From: Lobosporangium transversale
Taxonomy: Eukaryota > Mortierellomycota > Mortierellomycetes > Mortierellales > Mortierellaceae
Assembly: GCF_002105155.1 (NCBI RefSeq)
Contig: NW_019028979.1
Span: forward strand, 186,001-250,000
Length of the DNA: 64,000 bases
Reading direction: 5' to 3'
In this document: positions 25,226 to 38,907 of the stretch, one piece after another
Layout: each line of letters opens with the position of its first letter
Position numbering within the stretch: position 1 is the stretch's first letter
Translations under genes and position numbers: made by a program
Notes under the pieces: generated by a model
The model's input: the letters and a program-made list of their open reading frames with translations, nothing else
Database searches by the model: none
What the model was told of the DNA's origin: nothing

Positions 25226-27310
25226 TTAGTGGATGTGAAAGCAGTTATTACAACTTCCACGCTTGAACACATTCGCTGAAAAATCTGTGCATTGACACTC
25301 ACGACAAGGCCCCATCTCACTTTCAGTAGAGCTCGATGTTTGGTTCGAAAAATAATCTTTAGGAATATAACCCATCATCGGTGCTCCTGCTGATGGAGTA
25401 GGGGGAACAGGTGAGGATGGTCCTCCTCCTGAGGCCATCAAGGGCGGTGTAATCACTGGTGTAGTCGAGCTAGAAATGACTGGACCTTGTTTCATTGGCT
25501 CTGCAGTCGCACGTCGAGTTGGTGGAGGGGGTGGAGGCATCCTACTACCAATGGTCGATGATCTGTTCACAGGCGACAGAGCCGATGCTGGTCGATTCTG
25601 AGGAGGTGTTGCACGTGCAGCTGCCGAAGGTGGCGTAGCAAGAGGTACTCCATTTGTATATCCATGTCCATGTGCATTGGAGGTGGGCACATTGGATACA
25701 GGCGCAACATAGGAAGCCTGTCTCGTTGCTGGTGGTGGCGGGGCTCTCCTCGTAGCCGGCACTGGTACAATTTCTTCTGGCTCAGCATAGTGGACTGTGG
25801 GCTCTGTCTCTCTCTCATAGTACGCTGTCTCGTCCTCATCCATGTAACGTCCTGGGTCAGAAGAGTTTGAGTGAGTGGATCCTTGACGATGGGTCGATCC
25901 CGAATCACTCATGATTTCTTCGCAATAATTAGAAGGAATCATTCCGGTGTGTCGGACCCCATTTGCATCAATCAACTCTCCTTCCCACCAGCCCTCATCA
26001 ATCTCTTCCACAATGCGGATAATGTCACCTTTCTGCATTGATAGTTCATCATCGCCAGTGGCATCAAATGAAAATAGCGCTCGCACCTGCTTCTGTGCTC
26101 GACCTCTGCTCGGAGGAGCTGGAGGTGGTGCCATAAATCCATTGGAGCGGGCACTTCCACTTCCACTTCCTCCACTGTTCTTTCTAGTCTGCGCCGCATT
26201 AGGTGTCAGATGGGACATTGATCGACTCATTTCCAAGTTCGGATTTTGGTTCATGTTGCTGCGACGCAAGTCCGCAGAAGATGGGGTTCTATCGAAGGGC
26301 TGACGCCCATTAGGTATTGACTGAGTGCTTAATTGGTCATCCGAGTGGTTAGAGCGTTCGTCATCAGGCTCCTGAGAGTTCTGTCGGCTCAGTTTCGTAG
26401 AGGTACCGTTGCCATTATATAGCGAGGCGCGTGACCCGTTAGGAGATGTGCTGACAAAGGTGCTTTCTGGGATAGCTTCCAAGATTTCAACTACCCTACG
26501 AGCATATGCCAGTTGCGCATCATAATACGATTTGAGACTACTCAGGTTATCGTCCTACAATGAGCATGTGGAAACATGGTTCCAAATGATGTTAGTCAAT
26601 CTTGCAGGTAATCACCTCAGATTGGAAGCTTCATAGACAATAAAAGATATGTTGTTTGTCACTGTACCTGGGATTCATTAATAGTAGTCATGAGATTGAG
26701 TACATTCTCTCTGGTCTCTTCATATTTTGCCTTTGCAGCTTGCATTTCTTCTTCCCATTCTGGCTTCTCTTTCTTGGCTTTTTGTACCTTGGCAAGCTTG
26801 GAATCGTAATCCTGTCGCCTTGATAGTAGCTTTTTTTGTAGTGCCTGATACTCTTTCATCTGTGCCTGGGATTTCTCAAGGCAATCGAGATATGAGCTAC
26901 CAAAGCGGGAAATCTATTCAAAAGAACAGGGGTATTGTAAGATGGGAGTTAATTAAATATCAACCATATACTTGGAAAGGACTAGGAATAGACTAAGGAG
27001 GCCAACGTTGCTTACCAACTCCAATTGAGCGGCGCCGATATTTTGATGTGCATCGCCCATGCGCTGAAGTGCTGTCCTATATTGTGACCCCTCGCGGATA
27101 GTGTAGCTTTGAGCAGACAGGCTCATACCGAATGTCTCGATGGCCAATCCCTTATATTTGTCATCACCTTCAACTCGTTTGCCTAAAAAAAAAAAAAAAA
27201 AAAAAAAAAAGTTGAACATGTAAGCATGAATTATGGCATCAAAATAATTTTCATATTCCTCCGCGGCTAAATTTGGCGGGAAGGACAGAGAAAAAAGAGG
27301 CGTTTCCCGC

Positions 27311-27344
<34 letters not shown>

Positions 27345-29069
27345 ACCGGGTTGGCCGTGATTTTTAAAATTTACACTGCCCTCATATAGGCGATAAGAAC
27401 AGAGGACAAAGATGGGATGCATTAATATATAACCAATATATAACCATGCTTTGAGATACAGTATGGAAATATCCTGGTCATTGAACAAAACGATTCATCT
27501 CATTAAACATGCACGTGCGCCTGACCCAGTCTATGGCTGCAAGAGTAAATAAACTATTTTCTATTGCTCAATAGAATGATCTGTTTTGACAACTGTTGCC
27601 CACAACACTGCTCCACACATGATAATCAAATTAAAAAAAAATAAAAAATAAAAAAATAAATAATAAAAAGAATTAAGCTCAAGCTCTTCAATTGTTTGTC
27701 AACCCAGCCCGGTGTGCCTGCGCCTATCCACGCATAAATCAAACAGAATACATTTCCTTCTCTGCTTCTGCTCTTTCCCATTGTACGACCGGGGACCTCT
27801 TTTTCGTTGTTGTTGTTGAGAAATGAAAATGACCAGCGTAAATTAAAAACAGGTCAACTATAGTCTTTTAGACGATCAAACGAAGCAATCAATTCGACTG
27901 ATCAATAACGCACCCAGACTTTCAGCCCACAGACAGTTGTGCCTCCTTTTTTTTGTTCCTTTCAGAGAATTAACCAGGTAAACATTCGCCTCATTGCAAT
28001 CACATCAGGATATCATCTCTGAACACACATACACATCATGTCTTCACGGTAAAACACAATGGAGGAGATCACTCACAATTAGAAATTAATAATAGGTATG
28101 GCATGGTTGGACAAGATGAAGTGCTCAATGTTGCTCTTTTTTTTTTTTTTTTTTTTCCTCTTCACGTATACTTCCTTATTTTCTTTCAACATAGAATTCA
28201 ACAAGTGAGCAAGTCGCTGACTCCCAATTGAGTGAACTTGACCGGTGGCTCTTGTTCATACACTACACCCCCTTTACACGCGCAGACCAACAAAAAAAAA
28301 AAGAAAAGAAAAAAAAAAAATAGAAAAATAAACTGCTCATCATAATGGAACAACATATTATGAAGGGATCGCCATGAGTGAAAATAAAAAAATAAAAAGC
28401 GCATAGAGATTGATGAAGAGATAATCGAGATGTACCACAGCACTCGCTTCAATAAGTTCAATTTTGACTAAAAAAAAAAAAATATCATGCCATCTATTGT
28501 CATCTGAACCGCGTCTCAAAAACACAAACATGACTTAGAAACCTGAACACAAAAAAAAAAAAACTCATTTCCTAATGGAGTCAAGTTTCAACAAACTCTA
28601 GTAACGACGCGATGGTCAAATGCTCGGGTGATGACGATTAAAAAAAGAAAAAACTTTAAAACAAATAGCAAAAAGAGGATTGGGAAGCACATGGTTGCGC
28701 GTGTGTTGCGTTGAGACATGAATATGAGTTTAGGCTCGCGTTTACTTTTGCCTTTCTTTTTTTTTGTTCAGATCAACAAAACCGATAGCGAGCCAAAAAT
28801 GAGCCAGAAGGAATGAAGAGACAAGTGAAGAAGTGGGAAAGAGTAATACAAATGTTGTGTATGGTAGTAAACACATATTTAGATTGTCACATACTAATAG
28901 CTTTGAGATATGCTTGAGAGGTGTCGCCCAACTTTTCGAGTGCAATTCGCTTGGCCTCTGTCTCATTTGTCAGAGTATGAAAGTCCTCGTCCATCCGAGC
29001 CTTCGGATTCTTGCCTACAGTCCACTGCAGACATTTTGATAAAAGGATTGGTTCGACCAAAACAATACG

Positions 29070-29102
<33 letters not shown>

Positions 29103-29391
29103 TTGCGTTTCATATATTAGCTCTCAAAAACGCTAGTTTTTAGAGATTCAGAAAAAAAAAAAAGAGAGAGAGATCCTGCATGCCAATCATGTCAATATGA
29201 TGCTTCTTGAAGGTCGTTGGTGGGGAGGAATCAAGCACAGCAATATCAGCAAGTTGACAGAATTATGGATCCCATTTGTCCTGAGAGTCATTGTAACCGT
29301 TATTTTTTTATTTTTTTTGATTGCCCGTCTCCATTTCAAATTGCTGTTTCTGAGATGCAATGCATTCCTGTTCCAAGTCGATCTCATTCTG

Positions 29392-29422
<31 letters not shown>

Positions 29423-29597
29423 CTTTGTCATTCCAGTCTGTCTTTTATACTGCAGTAGAATAGAACAGGCGTATAAAAAAAATGTATTGGTGATAAAGCT
29501 GCGATGGGTGTATGGCAGGGTATATAAGAGAATGCGACAAGGAGTGTGAAGTTGGGAACAAACATACCTGCTTGAGTTTGCCGATATTTTTGATCAT
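25226..29597 (-). CDS. BAR-SH3 membrane-bending adaptor with a C-terminal Cys/His motif
   Basis: Exons 29568-29597, 28895-29024, 27016-27182, 26668-26913 and 25226-26554 give 1902 nt, 633 residues. The first ten codons (MIKNIGKLKQ) join to WTVGKNPKARMDEDFHTL. The BAR region (about 1-215) continues with AYLKAISKRVEGDDKYKGLA, a charged helix (KAKKEKPEWEEEMQAAKAKY) and KSYYDAQLAYARRVVEIL. BAR dimers sense or bend membranes, as in endophilins. The SH3 domain is at about 347-405 (ALFSFDATGDDELSMQKGD, GWWEGEL, IPSNYCEE) and binds Pro-rich partners such as dynamin or actin regulators. A Pro-rich linker follows. The last 28 residues carry CRECQCTDF and CNNCFHIH, a putative zinc site. Intron 2 is 1.7 kb, unusually long here. 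A role in endocytosis or actin patches is inferred from architecture. Confidence 0.87.
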
Positions 29598-30635
29598 GAT
29601 GAAAAAGTGAGGAATAAAAAAATAGAAAAAAAAAAAAAAAAAAAAAACGATGCAATGCAATGCAATTCAATTGGAAGTAATGTTTAAAAAAAAAAAAAAA
29701 AAGGAGAGAGAAATGGGCGATGGTTTTTGTTTTTTTTTTTTAAAAAAAAGCTTAAAAATAAAAGAGGAGGTGTGAGTGAAGGAGGAGGTGAGGATGGTAG
29801 TGGCAGTGATTTGTTTCTGTTCCTGTTCCTGTTCCTGTGCCTGGGGCAAGATTAGGAGGCACTTGAGTGGAATGATATTAATATATTAATAATGAAGGTA
29901 GTTATGACAATGATGATGGTATTAAAATAGTAATAGTAAAAGCAGTGCAGCTGTGAAGAAGAAGCAAAAGAGAAGAAGAAGAGGAAAGAAGAAAGGGGGA
30001 CTAATAGAAAGAAGTAGAGAAAAAAGAAAAAAGAAAAAAGAAAAAAAGGTGCACCACCCAACCGTCCCTAATGCTTAATTATAATTTCTTGTACTGTACA
30101 TGTAAACAAGGGAAGCATTTTGAACGAACAGGATAAGCGTAATTCGTACATTTCAAAGAATGAAGCGCTCTTTTATATTCTTTATTCTTTGACTCAATCT
30201 GAATTGCTTTTTTAAGTGTGTAATATCCTTGCACAAATACATGTAGATATATACATGTGTTATATAATTTATACATGTACATCTATATAAATGCTACTCT
30301 AATACTTTATGTGATAATGAAATAAACTTGTATTATTTTAATATTTATATTTACAGATGTATAGATGTATATAAAAATATATATATATTTTATATACCCT
30401 GACATTTATTTTACTTTCGTTGGGTCCAACTTACTCATCTCCGGGGCACGTCATCCGCACTAGCGCACTAACACCTCTCCTTTCTTCCCTGATGATAATC
30501 ATCATTTATACTACACATAGTCCTATAGTCTATAGTCTATTGTGTACACAAGCTTATTGATTTGGCACCAATCTCTGGGCCCTGACCCTAATTTCACCAT
30601 TACGTTACTCATTTCCACCTGACACACACAAACCC

Positions 30636-30678
<43 letters not shown>

Positions 30679-30993
30679 AAAGATGAGTCTCGGAATGTAT
30701 CCGACTTTGATATTTGTTCCGACCCTTTCGGGCATTGTTGTATAATCTCTTTTTTAATGCCTTTTAATGCCTTTATTCTTTATTTTTGCCCTGGCATTTT
30801 TTTTTTTTATAATCTGCTAGATCACGTCAACCGATGACAAGATGAAAAGGATGAGAACAAACAGGTGGAAGGTACAAAAAAGTTTGAATGATATACGAAG
30901 ATACAGGAATGAGAAAAATGGACAACTTTACAAAAAAAAAAAAAAAAAAGGAAAGAAATGAAAGCCAATGAGATAGACATGCTCTAAATTCAT
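29598..30993. other. Intergenic region between BAR-SH3 and Rab5 genes
   Basis: About 1.4 kb, AT-rich, with A/T runs, purine tracts, a short CTGTTC tandem near 29816-29838 and the TC microsatellite listed separately. No gene is seen. Confidence 0.6.
30639..30676. repeat. TC dinucleotide microsatellite, 19 units
   Basis: Uninterrupted TC repeat of 38 bases between the BAR-SH3 and Rab5 genes. Confidence 0.95.
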
Positions 30994-33258
30994 TTAGCAG
31001 GCACAACCTCCTTTGTCTTGCTGCCCACCCAAACGCTGGCCATTGGCGCCATTCTGCAGATCCACACGTCCATTACTGCCACCCACACCTCCAGCTCGAG
31101 AACCACGGGTCGATGAGAGAATGTGCTCTAGAGGAATCTTTTTGGCAATCTCCGTGAAAACCTCTGCAACACCTTCACCATTCTTGGCCGATGTCTCAAA
31201 GAACAACAAACCAGCCTCTTGTGCATACGCACTCGCCTCTTCTGTTGGGACCTGACGACTAATACCATAATCTTCATCATCCTCTTCATCTTCATCCAAA
31301 TCCATTGCCTCCTGCTCCTCCTCCTCATCCTGATCACTCTCGCTTGTCCTACGACCCTTTCGTCCAGTTGAGACCAAATCAACCTTGTTTCCCGTCAATG
31401 CAATCACAATGTTGGGATTAGCCTGTCTCTGCAACTCTTTGACCCAAGACTTTGCCTTTTCGAGTGACGACTATGTTTTGTATTTAATAAACACAGTCAA
31501 GATGGATTTCAGTACATGTAGTTTTCCAGAGACTTCAAATTCAAACGACAATAAAAATAACACACCCAAAAAAAAAAAAAAAAAAAAAAAAAAAGACTAC
31601 GTACAGCCTTAGTGACATCGTAAACAACCACAGCAGCCTGGGCATTCCTATAGTACATGGGTGCAAGCGAGTGAAAGCGCTCCTGTCCGGCTATAAAATG
31701 ATCACAGCACATAAAGAACATGATTAAAATCAAGCAAACTCTTGTGCCTTCCTATGACATGAATGGTCCGTCCTGCTTACCAGTGTCCCAGATTTCAAAC
31801 TTGATGACCTTGTCTTCCAGCCGGCATTTTTGAGTCAAAAAGGCAGCTAAAATAAAAATAAAAAAGCATGGTCAATCAGATGGCGACAATCATATCATGC
31901 ATTGTTTGTCCCTGTTCTCTTCCTGATATCCAAGACGGTAATCGCACAGTCCTTTTTCTTGACAGAGTATAAAAACAGACAGCTTACCTCCAATGGTTGG
32001 CTCCTTGTTCTCCTGAAACTCGTCATTTACGAATCGAAGAACAAGACTCGACTTTCCAACAGCAGCCTCGCCTATACCAAATCGAAAAATAAGATGGCGT
32101 GTTTTTTGTCAATGTGTGATCACAAACAACGCAAGCAAAATAATAATAATCATAAAATAAGCTTGTTCATATCCATGGTTCACAAGTTGTCCAAAGATCT
32201 CTCCATACTCTAACAAAAACGCATTCTCTCTAAATACAAATAAAATACAGTAAAGCAATATGTGTATGGGCATGGCGTCTTCGGATGGAATGATTATTAC
32301 TATCGCTTGAGTAGATATCGAACCATTGGAATGATCCTCATTCTTTCCACAATGTCGAATGTATCGATGTCATATTTGTGGATCTCCTTTGTCCCAAAAA
32401 AAAAAAAAAAAAAAAAAAAAAATTGCTGGCAACTGGCTCTAAAAAAATACAAATGATGCACCTAGAAAAAATAAAATAAAATCCCTTTGGATAAACAGTA
32501 GTTTCAACATCATGTCATTACTACCACTGCCCGTCAGTCCAAATGGTGTCCACTGCCTGAAAACAAAAAAATAAATAAACTATCCCTTCCTCACATCTTT
32601 ACAAAAAAGAACCTCCTGACATCTGAACAGGCTTCCTGTGTTTTTTTTTTTTTTCTTTTTTTTTTTTTTTTATAAAAAAAAAACTTTCCTTAGATTCGTA
32701 GTATTGCTTTGTTTTTTGCTGGGCACATGTTGGTTAAAGTTGTGCCTGAGTATCAGCAGGTTTTTTGTGTAGCAGCCATGGAAAAGGAGTGATTCCAACA
32801 TGTTAAAGTTGAAGAATTCTTTTGGGCTCAATGTAACAGGAGGTGACAGAAAGGTGCAACATAACTCGAGAAACAACAGGAATTTCAATAACAACAACAA
32901 AAAAAAAAAAGTATATCTCCATCTCGTTGAGCGAATTGAGACCAACTCTATCACAAGAACTGCTCGCTGTCACTTTTTGCTCATCCAGATAAAGAAACGC
33001 TGAACAGATAATCTGTCTGTCTTTTTTTTTTTTTTTTCCTTTTCATTCGAGGTGCGCAACACGAAAGTACGTTTAAACTGGTCATGTCATGGGTACTGGG
33101 CGAGACGTATCAAAGAAAAAAAGAAAAAGAAACCCCGGCGGAAACAAACTGGAATTAAAAAAAAAAAAAAAAGTATTACCAAGCAGAACAAGCTTAACCT
33201 GGACTGGCTTCATGTTATTGGCAATAACCTGGCTTGCGGCGTCGTTTGTTTGAGACAT
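30994..33258 (-). CDS. YPT5: Rab5-family GTPase with an acidic insertion
   Basis: Exons 33180-33258, 31988-32071, 31781-31846, 31605-31690 and 30994-31470 give 792 nt, 263 residues. All GTPase motifs are present: GEAAVGKSS (P-loop), the switch I Thr in EPTIGAAF, WDTAGQERF, GNKVDL (NKVD about 133-136) and ETSAKNG. The C-terminus CAC is a double geranylgeranylation signal for membrane anchoring. The effector region and the [20 protein letters not shown] segment fit Rab5 (yeast Vps21, fission yeast Ypt5), which directs early-endosome fusion. Unusual is a charged insertion of about 30 residues (about 140-172, with runs of Glu/Asp) directly after NKVD. Typical Rab5 proteins have about 215 residues. 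Intron 1 is 1.1 kb. The gene is divergent from SMU1. Confidence 0.93.
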
Positions 33259-33751
33259 GTGAGAATAAGATCGCTTTCTATGAATGGGCTATTAAATGGT
33301 AATGTGTGTTGTGTAGTCTTGGCAACTGGTCAGTTGATTGTGCTTGCTTATTAGAGCTGGGCTGAGGCTGATAAAAAATAAAAATAAAAAAAGCAGTAGA
33401 AGCAAATGAAGCAGTGTTGGTGCGTCCGTACTTGTTGTTGAAATTTATTTGAATATACTTGTGGCGATGCTTGTAATGAATAAAAAATGAGGTGAAGAAA
33501 GAATCAAAAACCGAATGACAGCGAAATTAGGATGCTTAAAAAAATAAAAAGGTCAGTCGGTGTCTGCTGCAATGACGATGATTGTGTTGTAGGTTCCTGT
33601 ATCTGCATTGAGGTGCATAGTCTACTTTTAGAATACAGAAGTTCTGTAATTGCAAATGTCTTAGCTGAAATGCATCTCTCCATGTAAGCAATATTCTTTT
33701 CCTCTTGCAGTTGGCTGCTTCAGATTCAACACTTTCAACCAACAGCCTGTC
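33259..33751. other. Divergent promoter region of Rab5 and SMU1
   Basis: 493 bases between two start codons facing away from each other. No gene or clear motif is recognised. Confidence 0.6.
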
Positions 33752-34890
33752 ATGTCGTCCTCAACCACAAACACTATGGAGATCGAGTCGAGCGAGTAGG
33801 TATACATTTGTCGCATTACTCGATCATAAACCAGTCAACATTGGAATTCGACTACTTCTGCTGTCCTAACAAAGTTTTTTTTTATTTATTTGTTTCGCAT
33901 ATAGTGTAATTCGGCTTATCCAACAGTTTCTGAAGGAGAATAATTTGCTCAACACATTGGCAGCGCTTCAGGCATGAGGAAAAAAAAAAAAAAAAAAAAG
34001 AAGAAGAAGAAGAAGAAGAAGAAAAAGAAATATATATTCGTGTTTATATGGCATTTTCGCATGGAATGAATATTTGAAAACATGAAACCAGAGGAGCGAA
34101 ATAAGGAAGTGTCTAAATGGATCCAGTGCAGCATTTTGACTCTTTATTCGATCTGTCTCCGAAATGTTAAATAGGAGGAGACAACGGTGGTCCTCAATAC
34201 TGTGGATAGCATTGAGGCATTTACGTCCGAAATTTTGCAAGGGAACTGGGATAATGTTTTGCGTGTTGTGTCGCAACTCAAGATTCCAGAAAAGAAGTTA
34301 ATGGACTTGTATGAACAGGTAAATAACCCCCCACAACTGCCCTATGCTCTTTACAGACATGAAGATATGAATCAGCAATAAAGCTTCAGCATCCCTGTTG
34401 ACTTGGATTTGACTACCAGCCCATAAACACCATTCCCATGATTTTGCTTAAAAAAATGCCATAGATCGTAATTGAACTTGTAGAAATGCGCGAAATCGGC
34501 ACAGCTCGAACGCTTCTTCGTCAGACCACACCAACACAGTTACTCAGGGATCAGTTCCCGGATCGGTATTTGCATCTAGAGCATGTCTTGTCACGTACCC
34601 ATTTCGACCCCAGGGAAGCTTATCCTAATGGTGTTTCAAAAGAGAAGCGGAGACAGATCATTGCGCAAGCGTTATCAAGTGAAGTCACAGTGGTGGCACC
34701 CTCGAGACTGGTCACATTGTTAGGACAGGCCCTCAAATTCCAAGAACAACAAGGAATGTTGCCACCAGATTCCGCATACGATCTCTTTAGAGGCACAGTT
34801 CCTGTTGTTCAAGCAGAGACAGATGATGTGCCTATCAAATGCTACAATACAATCAAGGTAAAGCTAAGCTTGATATACCTTTTAGTCTTT

Positions 34891-34922
<32 letters not shown>

Positions 34923-36357
34923 CAAAAGGGCAAAAGGGCATGATAATCTTTTATGTCTTCATTTGGTACTTACCAGCCCATAAAAATCTGTACAAACATC
35001 AGTTCCCCAAGAAACAGCATGCTGAATGTGTAGCATTCTCTCCAAATGGACAATATCTCGTCACAGGAAGTATGGATGGCTTTATTGAAATTTGGAACTA
35101 TCTTACAGCAAAACTCCGAAAGGATTTGAAATACCAAGCCGAGGTAATAATTTGCGATACAACGCACATTGCACATTATCAGAGTCAAAAATACATACAG
35201 CACATATTTATTAATATATATTTGGATGGCTTCATAGGATAATTTGATGGCTATGGAAAGCGCGGTTTTGTGCCTCGCTTTCAGTAAAGATAGCGAAATG
35301 CTAGCATCGGGGGCACAGGATGGAAAGATCAAGGTGTGGAAGATTCAAACAGGCCAATGTCTTCGACGCTACTCACCAGCTCATCAAGGTGGTGTAACTT
35401 CGATCTGTTTCTCACCTGATGGAACTCAAGTTCTCAGTACTTCATTTGATCTTACAATTCGGTAAGGGAGACGATGAGCATATCAGCTTTTGGTGGGTGG
35501 GAGGAAGAGAAAGAGTTAGAATGGAGGGCAAGTAATAGGCTGACATATTAGACGGTCAAACTTTACATGTGTTTATGATATTGATAGCTTACATGGCCTT
35601 AAATCTGGCAAAATGCTAAGAGAGTTCAGAGGCCATACATCGTTTGTGAATCATGCAGCCTTCTCCCTCGACGGGACACAAGTCATGAGCTCAAGTTCTG
35701 ATGGTACCATCAAGGTAAAAAAAAAAAAAAAAAAAAGTGTATAAACTAACTTGTAAAAGAACTCATATTGTTCAACAATAGACAAGTAAACTAAAGATTG
35801 TATGCGTTGCTTCATTGCTTTATTAGATCTGGGATTATAAAACTGCCAACTGCCTAAAATCTTTCTCACCGCATGATGGAACAGGGACGATGGCAGGTGT
35901 TGCAGGATTAACAGTCAATTCATGTATTCCATTTCCTAAACCGAATCAAATCCTTGTCTGCATGAAGTCCCCCACAGCCTATTTGTTGACGATGGAAGGT
36001 GAACCTATTCGCAAATTCACGTCTCCAGAAAGTCAAACAGAAGGAGCGGTCAAAGACCTGGGAGCAGCAGCAGCGGCAAGAGCAGCAGGCACTGTTGGAG
36101 ATGGACCTGATGCCAAGAAAGAAGGGCTGGGTGTGCCCATGACAGATTACTTGGCCTTGACGTTGTCACCCCAATCGGAAATTGTCTACTGTTTAGCAGA
36201 GAACAGCCAGGTGCATGCTTTCTATTCCGACACTGGGAAATGGATAAAGTCGGTTCCTGTGGTGGAAGGCGAGGTCATTGGGATGGCATCGCATCCGTCC
36301 TCTAATATCTTGGCTGTCAACACTGTTGATGGGCGTGTACTCTTGTGGAAGGCATAG
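33752..36357 (+). CDS. SMU1: SMU1, LisH/WD40 splicing factor
   Basis: Eight exons: 33752-33795, 33905-33971, 34175-34318, 34465-34857, 35003-35143, 35238-35461, 35588-35714, 35827-36357; 556 residues against 513 in human. The N-terminal LisH/CTLH region ([20 protein letters not shown], then [35 protein letters not shown]) and [18 protein letters not shown] match SMU1 closely. WD repeats follow ([41 protein letters not shown]). SMU1 works with RED/IK in spliceosomal B-complex activation and occurs in fungi with intron-rich genomes. Intron 2 starts with GC (CAG|GCATGA at 33972) instead of GT; a GT alternative breaks the match. An Ala/Gly-rich insertion near residue 440 explains the extra length. 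Confidence 0.96.
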
Positions 36358-36660
36358 AGAGAAAGGAAAGAATAAATGAGTAGAAAAGTTAATTTTCTTC
36401 ATACAGTATTAACCTTTTGATTACCAATTGCTATGATCTGCTGGATGTGAAGAGCTATTTAGAAATAGGGCCATCCTAGGAAGAAAGCACCAAGGCAATG
36501 TTTGTTTATGTTTTGGTTACCATATTTTCGTCCGGCTCGGTTCGATATGGGATAATGAGGTCAAACCATTTGATGCCACAACCATTTTATAAATCGAATG
36601 AGAATTATCTGGCGGACATGATTTTTTTTTTTTTTTTTTTTTTTGAAATAAAAAAGTGGC

Positions 36661-36693
<33 letters not shown>

Positions 36694-37322
36694 GAATGTT
36701 GTATCAAGTGAGTTGATTCAAGCAAAAAGCAAGGTAATATTGATATGATGGAGAGTAGGAAGGTGTTCAGATGTCTCCATAGTATTAATATTCTATTCTA
36801 ATGCTTCTATGGTATAAATACCATATACAAGTATATATATAATACTTCCATACTTTTCTTTTGTTTACGCGACAGAGACCGAAGATAAATTCTTGTAGAT
36901 TGATTTATTTGGAAAATAAATGAGACTGCGGTCAGGCCATTTCAAACTGTGGATTGTTTTCATATGACATGGAAATGAATTTGACTCTCTATTTTTGTGC
37001 ATAATCAGGGCTCGAAGTCGGCCAATGGCAAGATTTGATACGGGATTTAAACAAGTTCTGTGAGTTCTGTGCAAAGGAAGAAAAGTATCACAAAAAAACA
37101 AAAATCAGGCCACCTTCATTCTGAACCATCATTTCAACTCCTTCTTTCATTCATGCACTTCATTCATTTATTTAACTTCACCTTCGACTCACTTCCCTTC
37201 TTTCTTCTCTCTCCCTCTCTCTCTTTCGTCTAATATACATTATAATATCGAAAAAAGTTTCTTTTAAGGATCAACTCCACACACATTGACCATATTATAT
37301 AAATCCATCAATTGAAGCTGCC
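36358..37322. other. Intergenic region between SMU1 and ERG7
   Basis: 965 bases with T runs near 36620 and 36665, AT-rich DNA and a CT-rich stretch just before the ERG7 start (37196-37230). No gene is seen. Confidence 0.6.
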
Positions 37323-38868
37323 ATGACTGGATCGACTATCGTCCACACAACAACACATTATGCCACAGACAGAACTCGTTGGCGTCTGCGGTTTAACCAA
37401 GGCAGACAGACCTGGCACTATGTCAGCGAGGAAGAGAGTAAGGCCAATCCTCAAACCGACATTGAGAAGTATTGGCTCGATCTGAAGCTGGTAATTTTGA
37501 TTTTGCAGTTTGTGTACTTTGGACTTGAATGCACGGACTTTGTTCACATTCATAAACATAAACAACTCACCTCTTCATTCTCATTCTCTCTCTCTCTCTC
37601 TTCTTTCTTTAGGATGCTCCTGAGCTTCCCAAAGCGACCACAGCACTCGAGTCTGCCAGAAATGCCTTCGAGTTCTTTAAGCGTCTACAGAACGAAGAAG
37701 GATTTTGGGCGGGTGAATATGGTGGTCCCATGTTCCTGATCCCTGGACTGGTTATCGCCTACTATAGCACCAGTACAAAGTTACCTGATGGATGGTCAGA
37801 AGAGATTATCCAATATCTGTTCAACAGAGCTGATAAACAAGACGGAGGATGGGGATTGTAAGCCTTCTTTTTTTTTTTACTACTTTTTTTTTTTTTTTTT
37901 TTTTTTTACTTTTTTATTGGGCGGCCAACTCGCATGACAACGTCAACACGTATAAACATGTATAAACATTTCTTTTCTTTTCTTTGGACAAAGGCATATT
38001 GAAGGACATTCGACAGTATTCGGAACTGCACTCAATTATATTGTCCTGCGCCTGTTGGGTGTCGACGCCGAACACCCCGTATGTGTTAAGGCCCGCGGAA
38101 CCCTTCATAAACTCGGTAAATAGCTGCTTTTACAGCACACAGTCAAAAAAATATTGTTCACATTTCCCACGTTTATTGATGTTGATCTTTTTTTTTTTTT
38201 TTTTTTTTTTTGTGCTCCCTTATTAGGTGGGGCAACAGGATCACCTTCTTGGGGCAAGTTCTGGATGGCCACATTAGGTGTGTACGACTGGGATGGCATG
38301 AACCCTGTACCTCCTGAGCTGTGGCTGTTACCCCATTTCTTACCTTTTCATCCTGCTCGTTACTGGTGTCATACCCGTAACGTCTACATCCCCATGAGTT
38401 ACCTCTATGGTCGTCGAGCCACTGCTCCCTTGACCGATCTTACTCGTCAGTTGCGTCAAGAGTTGTATACTCAACCCTATGAATCCATTAATTGGAGTCA
38501 ACAACGCAACAACATCTGTAAAGCGGATGAATATTATCCTCACACAAAATTCTTGAATTTCTTGAACAGCGGTCTCGCCATAGTCGAGATGTTCACCCCT
38601 CGTGTTGGCCTCCGCGCCCAAGCTTTGAAAGCTGCTTATGCTCAGGTCAAATATGAGGATGAAAACACTCATTATCTTGATATTGGTCCAGTCAACAAGT
38701 GCATGAACATGTTGGCGGCATTTTATGAAGAGGGCAAGGACTCTGAAGCCTTCAAGAAACATGTAGACAACAACATTGATTTTATGTGGTAAGAGCTCTT
38801 TACACAATCAACTATCTAATCCATTAAGGGAAATTGGCTTGCTTGAATTATATCTCGAACTGTACAGT

Positions 38869-38907
<39 letters not shown>

